Source of the DNA: CAYQTE01 sp964420285
GTDB taxonomy: Bacteria > Planctomycetota > Phycisphaerae > Tepidisphaerales > Tepidisphaeraceae
NCBI GenBank assembly: GCA_964420285.1
Contig: CAYQTE010000016.1
Location: 18,725-82,724 of the forward strand
Length of the DNA stretch: 64,000 nucleotides
Direction of reading: 5' to 3'
Below, in pieces: positions 43,564 to 53,471 of the stretch. The position numbers and the translations under genes are program-made. The notes under the pieces were generated by a model that worked only from the letters and a program-made list of their open reading frames with translations, did not search any database and was not told the origin of the DNA. How positions within the stretch are numbered: position 1 is the stretch's first letter; every line of letters begins with the position of its first letter.

Positions 43564-43827
43564 GTTTCCCTTTCGGTTGGAGTTGTGCGTGCAACTTAGG
43601 AGTGAGCGGCCGGCGTGTCAAATAAAAATTGTGTGCGAAACAGTGCGGAAAAATCGAAGGTCGATCAATTTCGTGCGTACCGGGTCCGGCATCATCCAAC
43701 CATCATTTTTGCCGGCTTAGATTATGTGGCAATCAATGCACGTCGTGGTAATATCCGCGACAGCCGGTCACTTGAACAGGCCGATTTTCGGAAACGAACA
43801 GGCGACATTCTGAAACGAGGAATTCCA
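43564..43827. promoter_or_regulatory. Divergent intergenic region (beta-propeller / efflux operon)
   Basis: 264 bp between two divergent genes, so it should hold both promoters. A 16-bp palindrome AGTTG-TGCGTG-CAACT at 43581-43596 lies close to the propeller start and could be an operator. No -35/-10 pair stands out. Confidence 0.35.
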
Positions 43828-45273
43828 TTGTCTCGGGCATGCCGGTGGATTGTGCCGGTTATCTTTTTGTGCGGATGCCAGGCGATGCCGAAGATCGATG
43901 CCCCCGCCGAGTCGGCGCGGCTGGCCGGGCTGGGGCAGGCGATCGTTGTTCGCGACTGGACAATGCCCGAAAGCACGACGGCGCCCAGCGAGCCCATGCT
44001 CACGCGATCACAGGCTCTGGCAATGACTCTGCGGAGCGATCCGCGCATTCAGTCGGCGATGGCCGGCGTTAGGGCGGCCGAGGCGGACGCCAAGCAGGCC
44101 CGGCTTCTGCCCAATCCCGTGCTGAACGTCGACGTCCGCTATCCGGAAAGAGGCTCGACGCCGGTTGAAATCACCCTGACCGGCGATCTGGTCGCCGTGT
44201 TGGAGCAGCCGCGCCAAATCAGCGCGGCCGACAACAAATTGCGCGGCGCTGCGGCCGATGCCGAGGCCGCGGTGCTCGATGTCGTCACCGAACTCCAAAC
44301 GACCTACACCCAAGCGCAATCGATCGACGCACAACTGGCCTCGATTAACGACCAGCGAGCGTTGCTGCAACAGGTGCGCGATGTATCGGCCAAACGCGTC
44401 GCCGCCGGCGAGGGAATGAAGCTGGATGTCGTGACTGCCGACGCCGAACTGGCGCAGCTTGCCGTTGATTCATCCGATCTGGAAGCCGACCGGATCGAGC
44501 AGCGCATGGCATTGACGCGACTGATCGGCGAGCCCCGCGGCAGCGCGGACTGGAAGCTCGAACCGTGGCAGGCGCCGCAGGATGTCCAAGCCGGCGAATC
44601 CGCCTGGGTGGATGCGGCCCTGACAAACCGGCCGGAGGTTCACTCAAAGGAATGGGAATTGGCGGCGCTGAAAGACGAAGTCGATCTGACCAAGTTCGAG
44701 CCGTTTACCGGCGACGAAGTGGGCGCCCACGGCGAGCACGATCCGCGCTGGCGGGTCGGCCCGACGATCACCTCGCCGCTGCCGATTTTCGATTGGGGCC
44801 AGGACGCAAAAGCCAGGGCCCAGGCGCAGGCGGCGGCGGCAATCCAGGAGCTTGCCCAGCAGCGGCTGGAAGTGATCGAGGATGTTCGACGGGATTACCA
44901 GTCGTATAAGGTGGCTCGCGCCGCGCTGGATGTGGCGCAAAACCAGTTGCTGCCGCTGGTCCAGGAGGAACGTCGCCAGGCCGACGTGGCGTATCAGAGC
45001 GGCGACGACGATTTCACAACCCTCCTGGTGGCCGAAACCAGCCTGGACCAAACCATGCAGAAGATTGTCGAGCTGCAAGGAAAAGTGACGCTGGCGCTGA
45101 TCAAGCTGCAGCGATCGGTGGGCGGCAGCGGCGTGGCCGCGTCGGTGGAATCGGCCGCTACAGCCGCTGCGACAACCGGGCCGGCAACGACCCGGACGCC
45201 CGACTCGGCAACTCGTCCATCGGCAATCCGACCGGCCGCAACGCAACCGTCGGGAATGGGATCAACGCGATGA
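43828..45273 (+). CDS. TolC-like outer-membrane efflux lipoprotein
   Basis: Start taken at TTG 43828, with GAGG about seven nt before, giving 481 residues. Lipoprotein signal RACRWIVPVIFLCGC. The sequence carries the typical TolC/OEP repeats of long helices (QAMTLRSD..., AAEADAKQARLLPNPVLNVD and QLLPLVQEERRQADVAYQSG). It ends with a Thr/Ala/Pro-rich tail. The frame open before 43828 lacks a signal and is judged non-coding. It starts the efflux operon. Confidence 0.88.
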   Translation: MSRACRWIVPVIFLCGCQAMPKIDAPAESARLAGLGQAIVVRDWTMPESTTAPSEPMLTRSQALAMTLRSDPRIQSAMAGVRAAEADAKQARLLPNPVLNVDVRYPERGSTPVEITLTGDLVAVLEQPRQISAADNKLRGAAADAEAAVLDVVTELQTTYTQAQSIDAQLASINDQRALLQQVRDVSAKRVAAGEGMKLDVVTADAELAQLAVDSSDLEADRIEQRMALTRLIGEPRGSADWKLEPWQAPQDVQAGESAWVDAALTNRPEVHSKEWELAALKDEVDLTKFEPFTGDEVGAHGEHDPRWRVGPTITSPLPIFDWGQDAKARAQAQAAAAIQELAQQRLEVIEDVRRDYQSYKVARAALDVAQNQLLPLVQEERRQADVAYQSGDDDFTTLLVAETSLDQTMQKIVELQGKVTLALIKLQRSVGGSGVAASVESAATAAATTGPATTRTPDSATRPSAIRPAATQPSGMGSTR

Positions 45274-46685
45274 AACGCTCTGTCAAACCAATCTTGCTTG
45301 TCGCCGTCGTGGTGCTGATTGTGGGAGCATGGATCGTGCATTTCCACACGGCCTGGGTGAAGAGCATCTCGCCGGGAGCGGCGTGGATACAAAATAGTCT
45401 CAGCGCTTTGGGCGAAGCGGCGCCGCCGGCGGATGCGGGCGACGAGGATCCCAACACGATGGCCGACGAGATCCCGGTGAAGACGGCACAAATCACCAAA
45501 GCCACGTTTCATCGTTACATCGACGGGTTCGGCACCATCGCCCCGCGCCTGGCCGGGTCGAAGCAAATGGCCGGCAGCGCGGCGATCGCCGCGCCGGCGC
45601 CGGGCGTCGTGGCCGAAGTGCTCTGCGAGGTGGGCCAGCAGGTGAAGAAAGGCGATCCGCTGATCCAGCTCGATGATCGCGTGGCCAAGGCGGCGGAGAT
45701 CCAGGCGCAGGCGGCACTGGCGCAGGAGAGCGCCAACATGGCAAATCTCAAGGCGACGCCGCGCCCCGAACAGCTTCAAATCGCCAACCTCGCCGTCGAA
45801 AAGGCCACCATCGCGGTTGATTTCTCGCAAAAGAATTACGCCCGCCAGGAACAACTGGCGGCCGAACAGGGCACATCGTCCAAGAGCGTCGAACAGGCGG
45901 CGATGGATTTGAAATCGGCCCAGACCGATCTGGCCGTCGCACAGCAACAACTGGCGCAGCTCAAGGCATCGCCCACGGTGCAGGACATGGACGCGGAGAC
46001 CGCAAAGATGGCACAGGCACAGGCAGCCCTGGACGCAGCGCAGACATTGCGGCAGGTCATGCGGATCGTCGCGCCGATTGACGCCACCGTCGTCGCCATC
46101 AACGTCAATCCCGGCGAAGCCGTCGATTCCACCCACACCCTCGTTCAGCTTATCGCGATGGACCGGCTGATGGTGGATGTGGATATTCCGGCCGATCAGT
46201 TGCCGCTCTTGTCGCCGGGATTGCCGGTGCTGGTGACGTTGCCCGGCACGGAAATTTCCGCCGACGCCGGCGGCGACAATGGGGATATCAAGGGAAAGAT
46301 ATCGTTCATCAGTGAGCAGGTGGAATCCAAGACCGGCACGGTGCAGGTGGGGATCGATCTGGAGCCGGGCCCGCTGGTAAAGCCGGGTCGGGCCGCCAGC
46401 GTGCGCATCGTGGCCGAGGAACGAAAGGATCGTCTGGCGGTGCCGCGCCAGGCGGTGGTCACGGATGAAAATAACGACAGCGTCATCGCACTGGTTGAGG
46501 AGCTGGACTCGAAGGACGACGCCGCCAGAGGATTCAAGAAAGCAACGCACAAGACCGTCAAGATCGGCTTGGAAGAGTCCGGGCTGATCGAGATCGATGC
46601 CGATGGACTCAAGGAAGGCGACACCGTTGTGACGGCCGGTGCGTACGGATTGCCGGCGGCGGCAAGAGTGAAAGTCACCAACTAA
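45270..46685 (+). CDS. RND efflux periplasmic adaptor (membrane fusion protein)
   Basis: 471 residues, overlapping the previous stop by four nt. N-terminal membrane anchor (ILLVAVVVLIVGAWIVHF). The lipoyl half (APAPGVVAEVLCEVGQQVKK then GDPLIQLD), a helical hairpin (LAVEKATIAVDFSQKNYARQ) and beta-barrel parts follow (MRIVAPIDATVVAINVNPGE). It bridges the inner-membrane RND pump and the TolC-like protein. Confidence 0.92.
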   Translation: MKRSVKPILLVAVVVLIVGAWIVHFHTAWVKSISPGAAWIQNSLSALGEAAPPADAGDEDPNTMADEIPVKTAQITKATFHRYIDGFGTIAPRLAGSKQMAGSAAIAAPAPGVVAEVLCEVGQQVKKGDPLIQLDDRVAKAAEIQAQAALAQESANMANLKATPRPEQLQIANLAVEKATIAVDFSQKNYARQEQLAAEQGTSSKSVEQAAMDLKSAQTDLAVAQQQLAQLKASPTVQDMDAETAKMAQAQAALDAAQTLRQVMRIVAPIDATVVAINVNPGEAVDSTHTLVQLIAMDRLMVDVDIPADQLPLLSPGLPVLVTLPGTEISADAGGDNGDIKGKISFISEQVESKTGTVQVGIDLEPGPLVKPGRAASVRIVAEERKDRLAVPRQAVVTDENNDSVIALVEELDSKDDAARGFKKATHKTVKIGLEESGLIEIDADGLKEGDTVVTAGAYGLPAAARVKVTN

Positions 46686-46733
46686 CCGCTGAAGAAAGTC
46701 GCAATCAACGTCACTGGCCGCTGATAAATCGCC

Positions 46734-49700
46734 ATGTTCACCACATCGATCGGCAAATTCGCGACGCATCACTGGAAGGGAATCTTCTTCATCGTGATCG
46801 GGCTGTGTTTGGCCGGAACCTATTCCGCCGGCACCATGCCGTCCAGTGTCTTCCCGCAGACGAATTTTCCCAAGATCACCATTCTGATCGACGCCGGCGA
46901 CCAGCCGGCCGATGTGATGATGGCCAAGATCACCCAGCCCATCGAAGAGGCGATGAAGGATGTTCCCGGCGTGGTGACCATCCGCTCGAACACCGGGCGC
47001 GGCTCCAGCGCCATGTACATCTTTTTCACCTGGCAGACGGACATGGAGCAGGCGGAGTTGCAGGTCCGCAGCCGTTTGGCGCAGGTCCGCGAATCGCTGG
47101 GGCCGGATGTTGACGCCCGCGCGTTCCGCGCCACGTTTTCCGTCTTTCCCATCACAGGCATCAGCCTCACCAGCCCCACCCGCAGCCTGACCGAACTGTG
47201 GGAAACGGCCCAATACGTCATCAAGCCCCGCCTGCTGCGCATTCCCGGCGTCGCCAGCGTCAATCTGGTCGGAGGCACCGCTCCCGAATTCCACATCATG
47301 GCCGATCCTCTTCGCCTGGCCGCCGCCGGCCTCAGCCTCCCTCAGGTGATCGACGCCCTCAACAAGAGCAATCTCGTCGCGTCGGCCGGAATGCATGAAG
47401 AGAAGGACACGCTGTATTTGACTCTGGTGGACGGCCGCGTCCACACCATTGACCAGATCGAGAATCTCGTCGTCGGCATGGGGGGCGATCATCCCGTCCG
47501 CATCCGAGATTTCGCGCAGGTCAAGCTCGATGGCGAACCAAGCAGCGTCGTCGTCACGGCCGACGGCAAGCAGGCCGTCCTCATCATGGTCCGCAGCCAG
47601 CCCGACGGCAGCACGCTGGACATCGTCGATCAGCTCAAGGCTCAACTGGAGGACCTGAATAATCAGCATCTGCTTCCACCGGACATGACGCGGAAATTCT
47701 TCTACGACCAGTCCCTGCTGGTGCGCGATTCCGTTCACAGCGTCTGGGAAGCGATCATCTTCGGCCTGGTCCTGTCCGTGTTCATCCTCTTCGCCTTCCT
47801 CAAGGACGTCGGCTCGACCGTCGTCGCCATTGTCGTCATCCCCGTCACCGTGCTGGTCACCCTTGTCGCGATGCGGGCGCTGAACATGACCTTCAACCTC
47901 ATGACCCTGGGCGGAATTGCCTCGGCCATCGGGCTGGTCATCGACGATGCCATCGTTGTCGTCGAGGCGATCCACACCAAGATGGCCACCGGCATGCCGC
48001 GCGTGCAGGCCGTTCATCAGGCGGTCGGCGAAATTCTGCTGCCGCTCACCGGTTCGACGCTGACGCCGGTGGTGGTGTTCCTTCCGCTGGCGTTCTTGTC
48101 GGGCGTTCCCGGCGTCTTCTTCCGTGCCCTGGCGATCACCATGACGGTGTCGCTGCTGACATCGCTGGTGCTGGCGGTCACGCTGACGCCGTCGCTGGCG
48201 GGGTGGATCATTCGCGTCAAGCCACACACCAGGGCCGGCGAAATCGAACAGGGCGGGTTCATACTTCGCCGCGTGATGATGGGGTACGAATTGGCCGTGC
48301 GCTGGGCATTGAGGCATCGCTGGATCGCGTTGGGGTTCTGCGTGCTGCTGCTGCTGGCCGGTATCGATCTGTACAACCGCCTGGCTTCGGATCTTCTGCC
48401 GGCTCTGGAAGAGCGGGGTTTCGTCATGGACTATAAAGGTCCGCCCGGAACCAGTCTCACGGAAACCAACCGCGAACTCATGGAGGTCGAGAATCTCCTC
48501 AAGCAAACCCCGGAAGTCGAAAGCTATTCCCGCCGCACTGGCGTCGCCCTCGGCCTGGAAATTACCGAACCCAACGCCGGAGATTTCCTGGTCAAGCTCT
48601 GGCCGAATTCCAAGCGCAGCACCGCCCAGGTCATTGCCGCTCTGAACGACAAGTTGCTCAAAATTGAGCCGCAGATCGACTTTGACCTGCACGGAATGCT
48701 GGGCGATCTGATCGGCGACCTGGTTTCGGCGCCGCAGCCGATCGAAATCAAGCTCTTCTCGACGGATGTCGATTTCCTCAAGCAAACGGCGCCGGCCGTG
48801 CAGGCCCAGATCGACGAGATCAAAGGCGTCGCCGATTCCGACGACGGCCTGGTCGTCGCCGGGCCGTCGCTGACATACCTGCCTCGCTCGGCCGATGTCC
48901 AGCGGTATGGCCTGACCAACGACGACATAGCTACGGCCGTCGGAGCCGCCAAATACGGCGAAGTCGCCTCGTCCGTGCTTCAAGGCGATCGGATCGTCAA
49001 TATCCGCGTGATGGATCAGCCCAGCCGCGTCAGCCGCATCGAGATGCTCAACAACCTGCCCCTGCGAACGCCCACCGGCGACATCATCCGGCTAAAGCAG
49101 GTCGCCGATGTTGTTGAGCAACCCGGCCAGCTTGAATTGTGGCGCGAGGACCAGCGCCAATACGTCGCCGTCACCGCGGAACTCGAAAACCGCGACCTGG
49201 GCAGCGCGGTGGCCGAAATCAAGGCCAAGCTCGCCCACGACGACCGCTTCCCGGCCGGCACGCTCGAGTTCGGCGGCAAGTACGCCCAGCAGCAGGAGGA
49301 TTTCCACAACCTCATGATCGTCATGGTCATGGCCGTGCTGCTGGTCTTTACCGTCCTGCTGCTGGAATTCCGCTCCTTTCTGCAACCTCTGGCAATCGTC
49401 ATGGGCGCCCTGCTGGCCCTGCTGGGAACAGTGGCCGCGCTGTATTTCACCGGCACGTCCGAAAACATCATCTCCCGCCTGGGCGCCATCATCGGTGTCG
49501 GAATCGTCGCCAAGAACGGCATCCTCATGCTCGACTACGTCGATCACCTTCTGGCGATGGGATTGACATTGGAGGAGGCCCTGGTGCAATCCGGCCGGCG
49601 CCGTCTGCGGCCCGTTCTCATGACATCCATGGCCGCCGCTCTGGGCATGCTCCCGATGGCGCATGGCGTCGGCTCGGGCGCCGACATGCTGCGGCCGCTG

Positions 49701-49856
49701 GCGACTGCGGTCATCGGCGCGTTGTGCGTGTCCGTGCTTCTCTCGCTGGTCGCCACGCCGACGCTCTATTACACCATGCTCAAGCTCACCCGAACTCCAT
49801 TGGCCGATCTGGCCGCGCGGGATTCGACGCCGGCCCCCTCTTCGGATACACATTAG
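46734..49856 (+). CDS. RND efflux inner-membrane transporter (AcrB/CzcA type)
   Basis: 1040 residues with the usual 12 membrane segments and two large periplasmic loops. First-segment region GTMPSSVFPQTNFPKITILI; family landmarks MTFNLMTLGGIASAIGLVID followed by DAIVVVEAI, and GVPGVFFRALAITMTVSLLT. A variant rather than classical AcrB sequence: the second half keeps GVGIVAKNGILMLDYVDHL. It pumps toxic small molecules or metals; the substrate cannot be told. Its TAG stop is followed in the same frame by the sulfotransferase gene. Confidence 0.93.
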   Translation: MFTTSIGKFATHHWKGIFFIVIGLCLAGTYSAGTMPSSVFPQTNFPKITILIDAGDQPADVMMAKITQPIEEAMKDVPGVVTIRSNTGRGSSAMYIFFTWQTDMEQAELQVRSRLAQVRESLGPDVDARAFRATFSVFPITGISLTSPTRSLTELWETAQYVIKPRLLRIPGVASVNLVGGTAPEFHIMADPLRLAAAGLSLPQVIDALNKSNLVASAGMHEEKDTLYLTLVDGRVHTIDQIENLVVGMGGDHPVRIRDFAQVKLDGEPSSVVVTADGKQAVLIMVRSQPDGSTLDIVDQLKAQLEDLNNQHLLPPDMTRKFFYDQSLLVRDSVHSVWEAIIFGLVLSVFILFAFLKDVGSTVVAIVVIPVTVLVTLVAMRALNMTFNLMTLGGIASAIGLVIDDAIVVVEAIHTKMATGMPRVQAVHQAVGEILLPLTGSTLTPVVVFLPLAFLSGVPGVFFRALAITMTVSLLTSLVLAVTLTPSLAGWIIRVKPHTRAGEIEQGGFILRRVMMGYELAVRWALRHRWIALGFCVLLLLAGIDLYNRLASDLLPALEERGFVMDYKGPPGTSLTETNRELMEVENLLKQTPEVESYSRRTGVALGLEITEPNAGDFLVKLWPNSKRSTAQVIAALNDKLLKIEPQIDFDLHGMLGDLIGDLVSAPQPIEIKLFSTDVDFLKQTAPAVQAQIDEIKGVADSDDGLVVAGPSLTYLPRSADVQRYGLTNDDIATAVGAAKYGEVASSVLQGDRIVNIRVMDQPSRVSRIEMLNNLPLRTPTGDIIRLKQVADVVEQPGQLELWREDQRQYVAVTAELENRDLGSAVAEIKAKLAHDDRFPAGTLEFGGKYAQQQEDFHNLMIVMVMAVLLVFTVLLLEFRSFLQPLAIVMGALLALLGTVAALYFTGTSENIISRLGAIIGVGIVAKNGILMLDYVDHLLAMGLTLEEALVQSGRRRLRPVLMTSMAAALGMLPMAHGVGSGADMLRPLATAVIGALCVSVLLSLVATPTLYYTMLKLTRTPLADLAARDSTPAPSSDTH

Positions 49857-49880
49857 GCCGCCACGACCCGGAGACCATCC

Positions 49881-50591
49881 ATCACGCTGCCGGATTTCAT
49901 TGGGATCGGCTGTCAAAAATGCGGCACGACGTGGCTGTATGTCAATCTCAAGGCTCATCCTGACGCGTTCCTCCCCGAGCCCAAGGAACTCCACTTCTTC
50001 GATCGCGATTGGGATTCCGGCATCGAGGCCTACGCCGCAAAATTCGCCGCCGGCAAAGGCAAGATCAAGGGCGAAATCACCCCGGCCTATGGCGTACTTC
50101 CACCAGAGCGTATCGCGCAGGTCCACAGGCTCCTGCCAGCCGCAAAGCTCATTATCATGCTGCGCGATCCTGTCCGCCGCGCCTGGTCCCAGGCCGTCAT
50201 GAACCTCATGACCCAGCGCAACCGCCGCTTTGAAGATGTGCGCGAATCCGAGTTCCTCGCGCACTTCTCCAGCCCGGCCAGTCTGGCACGCGGCGATTAC
50301 GAAACAATCCTGCAAAACTGGACGGCCGCCTTCGGGCCCAACAGCCTGTGGATCGGCATGTACGAAGACCTGGAATCCCGCCCGCGCGACCTGCTGTCAG
50401 ACGTATTCGCACATCTCGGCTTGAGCACAACGGTGGACTGGCCGGACTTCCCGTACCGGCAAAAGGTCTTTGCCGGCGCTGCAGTTGCAATGCCGCCCCA
50501 ATTCGCGGAGTTTCTCGGCAACCTGTACCGGCCGCGTGTGGCACGCCTCGGCGACCGATTCGGGATCGACGTGTCGCGATGGAGATTCTGA
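49881..50591 (+). CDS. Sulfotransferase family protein, non-standard start
   Basis: The frame opens at 49857, right after the TAG of the RND gene, and has no ATG, GTG or TTG before the conserved N-terminus. The PAPS-binding motif is present (FIGIGCQKCGTTWL) and then the 3'-phosphate motif (LIIMLRDPVRRAWSQAVM, Arg...Ser). GGAG at 49870-49873 lies seven nt before ATC 49881, my best guess; CTG 49887 is the other candidate. An ATG at 50157 would remove the active site. About 236 residues from 49881. It transfers sulfate from PAPS to an unknown acceptor. Confidence 0.7.
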   Translation: MTLPDFIGIGCQKCGTTWLYVNLKAHPDAFLPEPKELHFFDRDWDSGIEAYAAKFAAGKGKIKGEITPAYGVLPPERIAQVHRLLPAAKLIIMLRDPVRRAWSQAVMNLMTQRNRRFEDVRESEFLAHFSSPASLARGDYETILQNWTAAFGPNSLWIGMYEDLESRPRDLLSDVFAHLGLSTTVDWPDFPYRQKVFAGAAVAMPPQFAEFLGNLYRPRVARLGDRFGIDVSRWRF

Positions 50592-51406
50592 TGGAACGAC
50601 AAGATGCCCGCTCGGTGCTCCTGGTAACGCTCGATTCGTGCCGCTTCGACACCTTCGAGTCTGCCGCCGCGCCAACTCTGAAATCCGTCGGCCGTCTCTG
50701 GCGGACCATGGCGCCGGGAAATTTCACTTATGCATCCCACCGGGCGATCTTCATGGGCTTCACACCCGGCGTGACCGCCGCCGAGCCCTTCGCCAATCCC
50801 AAGCTCGCCAAGATCTTCAAAATGGCCGGCCCCGGATTCGCCGGCGCCGGCCGTGAACATTTCCTTCTCTGGGGCCGCAACATCATTGACGGCTTCAAAC
50901 GCCGCGGTCACCTCGCCATCGGCAGCGGCGCTGTGGACTGGTTCGACACCGGCACGGAAACCGGCCGCGATCTGACCCGCGATTTCGACCGCTTCCAATT
51001 CGCCGGCGATTCCTGGTCGTTGGAAAAACAATTGACATGGATGGCGCGCCAACTCGACGACGCCGTCGCGCGCGCCACGCCCGTATTCGCGTTCCTCAAC
51101 GTCGGCGAAACCCACGTCCCCTACTATTACGCCGGCGCCGACTGGGATGTACACAGCAATGTCTGCGTGCCGTTCGGATCCAACAATGACCCCGCCGAAT
51201 GCCGCCGCCGCCAGCGACTGTGCCTCGAATTCGTCGACCGCCAGCTCGCGCCTCTGATCGAGAGCTTCGCAAATTCAACCATCGTCGTTTGCGGCGATCA
51301 CGGCGACGCCTGGGGCGAAGACGGCCTGTGGGAGCACGGCATCCACCACGATAAGGTGCTCGAAGTCCCGCTGCTTTTCAGGTTGGGATCGAATGCGGCG
51401 AGGTAA
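50591..51406 (+). CDS. Alkaline-phosphatase-superfamily hydrolase (sulfatase-like)
   Basis: 271 residues from ATG 50591, which overlaps the sulfotransferase stop (TGATG); GGAG lies six nt before. Metal-site pattern of the superfamily: VLLVTLDSCRFDTFESAAAP near the start, then FAFLNVGETHVPYYY, CGDHGDAWGEDG and WEHGIHHDKVLEVPLLF. It lacks the CxPxR formylglycine motif of true sulfatases. Coupling to a sulfotransferase suggests a shared pathway, but the substrate is unknown. Confidence 0.75.
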   Translation: MERQDARSVLLVTLDSCRFDTFESAAAPTLKSVGRLWRTMAPGNFTYASHRAIFMGFTPGVTAAEPFANPKLAKIFKMAGPGFAGAGREHFLLWGRNIIDGFKRRGHLAIGSGAVDWFDTGTETGRDLTRDFDRFQFAGDSWSLEKQLTWMARQLDDAVARATPVFAFLNVGETHVPYYYAGADWDVHSNVCVPFGSNNDPAECRRRQRLCLEFVDRQLAPLIESFANSTIVVCGDHGDAWGEDGLWEHGIHHDKVLEVPLLFRLGSNAAR

Positions 51407-51448
51407 GGAATAGCCCCATTTCCGCCGTCGCGATCGCAACGCTCCCCA

Positions 51449-52147
51449 TCACCTCTCCGCCGTCACCTCGGCTTGCGTATCTGACTCTCGCCTCGGCGTT
51501 GGATACACCGGCCGGATCTTCCGTATCCGATCCGCCAGCGCCACCTGCTGGGCAAACAGATCGCGATTGACCGATGCCATCGCCCGATCATCGGCCCGGA
51601 AAATATCCCCCGTCAGTGTCCGCGCGATCGAGCTTTCCACGAATTCCATCCGCGCCGATTCCTGCCACTGCGCACGCACCACCGTCTGCACCCCAACCTC
51701 GCCCAGCGACAGCAAACCCCATCGGGCCGGTACCTCGTTCTTCTTGATCAGCCCGGCCGGCGTCATCACATAATGCAGATTGGCCATCGGCATCATGAGG
51801 CAGGCCATGAATTTCCCCAGCCCGACGGTCTGTCGCAGTTCGACGCTCCGCCTTCGCCGCCCGTTGGCCTGGCGTTCCATCATGCTGAGCATCAGTTGCC
51901 CGTCGGGAGTCTGGTCGCGAAGGAAATCCGCCCGCGACGCCTTGCACTCGATGAAGCACACCTGCGGCACCTCGCGCGCCACCTCCAGATAATTGCTGTA
52001 AGCCCGGAAAACACCCGTCCCCACCGCATCCACGATCCCCAGCGGCGAAAGCCTCACCTCGGCCGCGATGCATCGATACCCCATCCGATACAGCCACCAG
52101 CAGGCTTCCTTCTTCAGCGTCTTGTGCAACCGCGTCTCGCCCGCCAT
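51449..52147 (-). CDS. MmcB-like putative DNA repair nuclease
   Basis: Start taken at ATG 52147 (MAGETRLHKTLKKEACWWLY), with GGGAG eight nt before; 232 residues. A PD-(D/E)xK-like core is visible: VRLSPLGIVDAVGTG and then VPQVCFIECKASRADFLRD. This matches the MmcB-type family (PF06319) in its conserved acidic and Lys residues. Function in DNA repair is inferred. Confidence 0.65.
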   Translation of the reverse strand: MAGETRLHKTLKKEACWWLYRMGYRCIAAEVRLSPLGIVDAVGTGVFRAYSNYLEVAREVPQVCFIECKASRADFLRDQTPDGQLMLSMMERQANGRRRRSVELRQTVGLGKFMACLMMPMANLHYVMTPAGLIKKNEVPARWGLLSLGEVGVQTVVRAQWQESARMEFVESSIARTLTGDIFRADDRAMASVNRDLFAQQVALADRIRKIRPVYPTPRRESDTQAEVTAER

Positions 52148-52436
52148 TGGCGGCACTCCCTTGCCATGTCCGCAACACAACATCCCCATTTTCCGGGCCG
52201 GCATTATACGCCGCCGCGATACCGAGTCACGTATTACCTGGCGCAAATTGCCGATAGTCATTGCCCCGGGCACTCCAGCCACGTGTCGCCCCTTCGGTCA
52301 TTTTGTCCTGCCAATATGCCCCGCGTCGCGCGACCGGCCGTCATTTGCCGCAAATTCGGCCCCCCGGCACACGCTTTCAAGTCATGGGCACGACGTTTGC
52401 ATCCCAACCGCGGTCCAACATCAAAGGAGTATGTTT

Positions 52437-52952
52437 ATGTCGCTACAGACACTCGACGATTTGCTTCAGAACGAATTACAGGATCTTTACAGTGCCGAAA
52501 ACCAACTGGTCAAGGCCTTGCCGAAGCTGGCCAAAAAGGCCTCGTCGGCCACGCTGAAACAGGCGTTCACGGATCATCTGCGGCAAACCGAAGGGCATGT
52601 TGCCCGCCTTGAGGAGATCGGCAAGAAGTTCGATGTCCGCATCACCGGCAAGAAGTGCCCGGCCATGGAAGGACTTATCAAGGAAGGGGGCGAGGTTCTG
52701 GAGGAGCGTGGCACCCCAACCGTGATCGACGCCGCACTCATCAGCGCCGCCCAACGCGTCGAACATTACGAGATTGCCGGCTACGGAAACGCCCGCACAC
52801 TGGCCAGTGAACTCGGCAAATCCGAGATTTCCACGCTTCTGCAGCAGACTCTGGATGAAGAGGCTCAGGCCGACCAGAGATTGACCGCCATCGCGATGCA
52901 GGAGGTCTTCAACAGCACGACGGCTCAGCACCAATATCCCGGCGCTGACTGA
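52437..52952 (+). CDS. DUF892 ferritin-like protein (YciE/YciF type)
   Basis: 171 residues from ATG 52437, with GGAG seven nt before. A typical four-helix ferritin-like pattern: LQNELQDLYSAENQLVKALP, HLRQTEGHVARLEEIGKKFD and RVEHYEIAGYGNARTLASEL, with carboxylate and His residues in the helices. Members are stress-induced iron-binding proteins of unclear activity. A stand-alone gene. Confidence 0.92.
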   Translation: MSLQTLDDLLQNELQDLYSAENQLVKALPKLAKKASSATLKQAFTDHLRQTEGHVARLEEIGKKFDVRITGKKCPAMEGLIKEGGEVLEERGTPTVIDAALISAAQRVEHYEIAGYGNARTLASELGKSEISTLLQQTLDEEAQADQRLTAIAMQEVFNSTTAQHQYPGAD

Positions 52953-53266
52953 TCGCTTATCGGCGCATGAGTTCCCAAACGCCGTCCGCAACCCGCCGCA
53001 GGTGGTGTCGGCTCGGCCCGTCTGCGAACCAGGAACGGCCCCCGCGCTGTCACGTCATAGATAGAGCGCCAAAGGGTGATGCCCGCGATTCTTGCGCCCG
53101 CCACGCTTGCGCCGCGCGCCACCCCGCTTGTCACGCGCCAATTTCGCAAAAGATCGCTCGATTTTCTGCGATTCCGTACGATTCGTCCGCCCCGCACTGC
53201 TGATTACGCTGCGATTCCCGCCTCCTTGACTACGGCCGAAATATGCTTAGGATCACACATATAGAT
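52953..53266. other. 314-bp region upstream of the initiator tRNA
   Basis: No gene seen. It holds the tRNA promoter at its right end (53226-53253). The remainder is GC-rich without clear structure. Confidence 0.5.
53226..53253 (+). promoter_or_regulatory. Promoter of the initiator tRNA gene
   Basis: TTGACT (53226-53231), 16-nt spacer, TAGGAT (53248-53253). Transcription should begin about 7-10 nt downstream, near the 5' end of the tRNA at 53267. Confidence 0.6.
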
Positions 53267-53340
<74 letters not shown>

Positions 53341-53353
53341 TTCAAAACCATGT

Positions 53354-53377
53354 GGGCCAGCCATTTACGGCTGGCCC
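53354..53377 (+). terminator. Hairpin downstream of the initiator tRNA
   Basis: GGGCCAGCC-ATTTAC-GGCTGGCCC, a perfect 9-bp stem with a 6-nt loop, 13 nt past the tRNA. It is followed by only a weak T-rich stretch (TTGGTATTT), so it is either a terminator or a processing stem. Confidence 0.55.
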
Positions 53378-53471
53378 GCGTTGGTATTTGGCGCACATCC
53401 GTGCTGGCCGACCCTCATTCTTGAATTCAACGCGAGGTTCCGCTACATCCGGGGCGCACAGTACGTGACCG

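Noticed and set aside
44994..48983. A 1329-codon open frame on the minus strand across the efflux operon
   Set aside because: Its translation is His/Gln/Arg/Gly-biased with no domain, while the plus strand encodes three complete recognisable efflux proteins.
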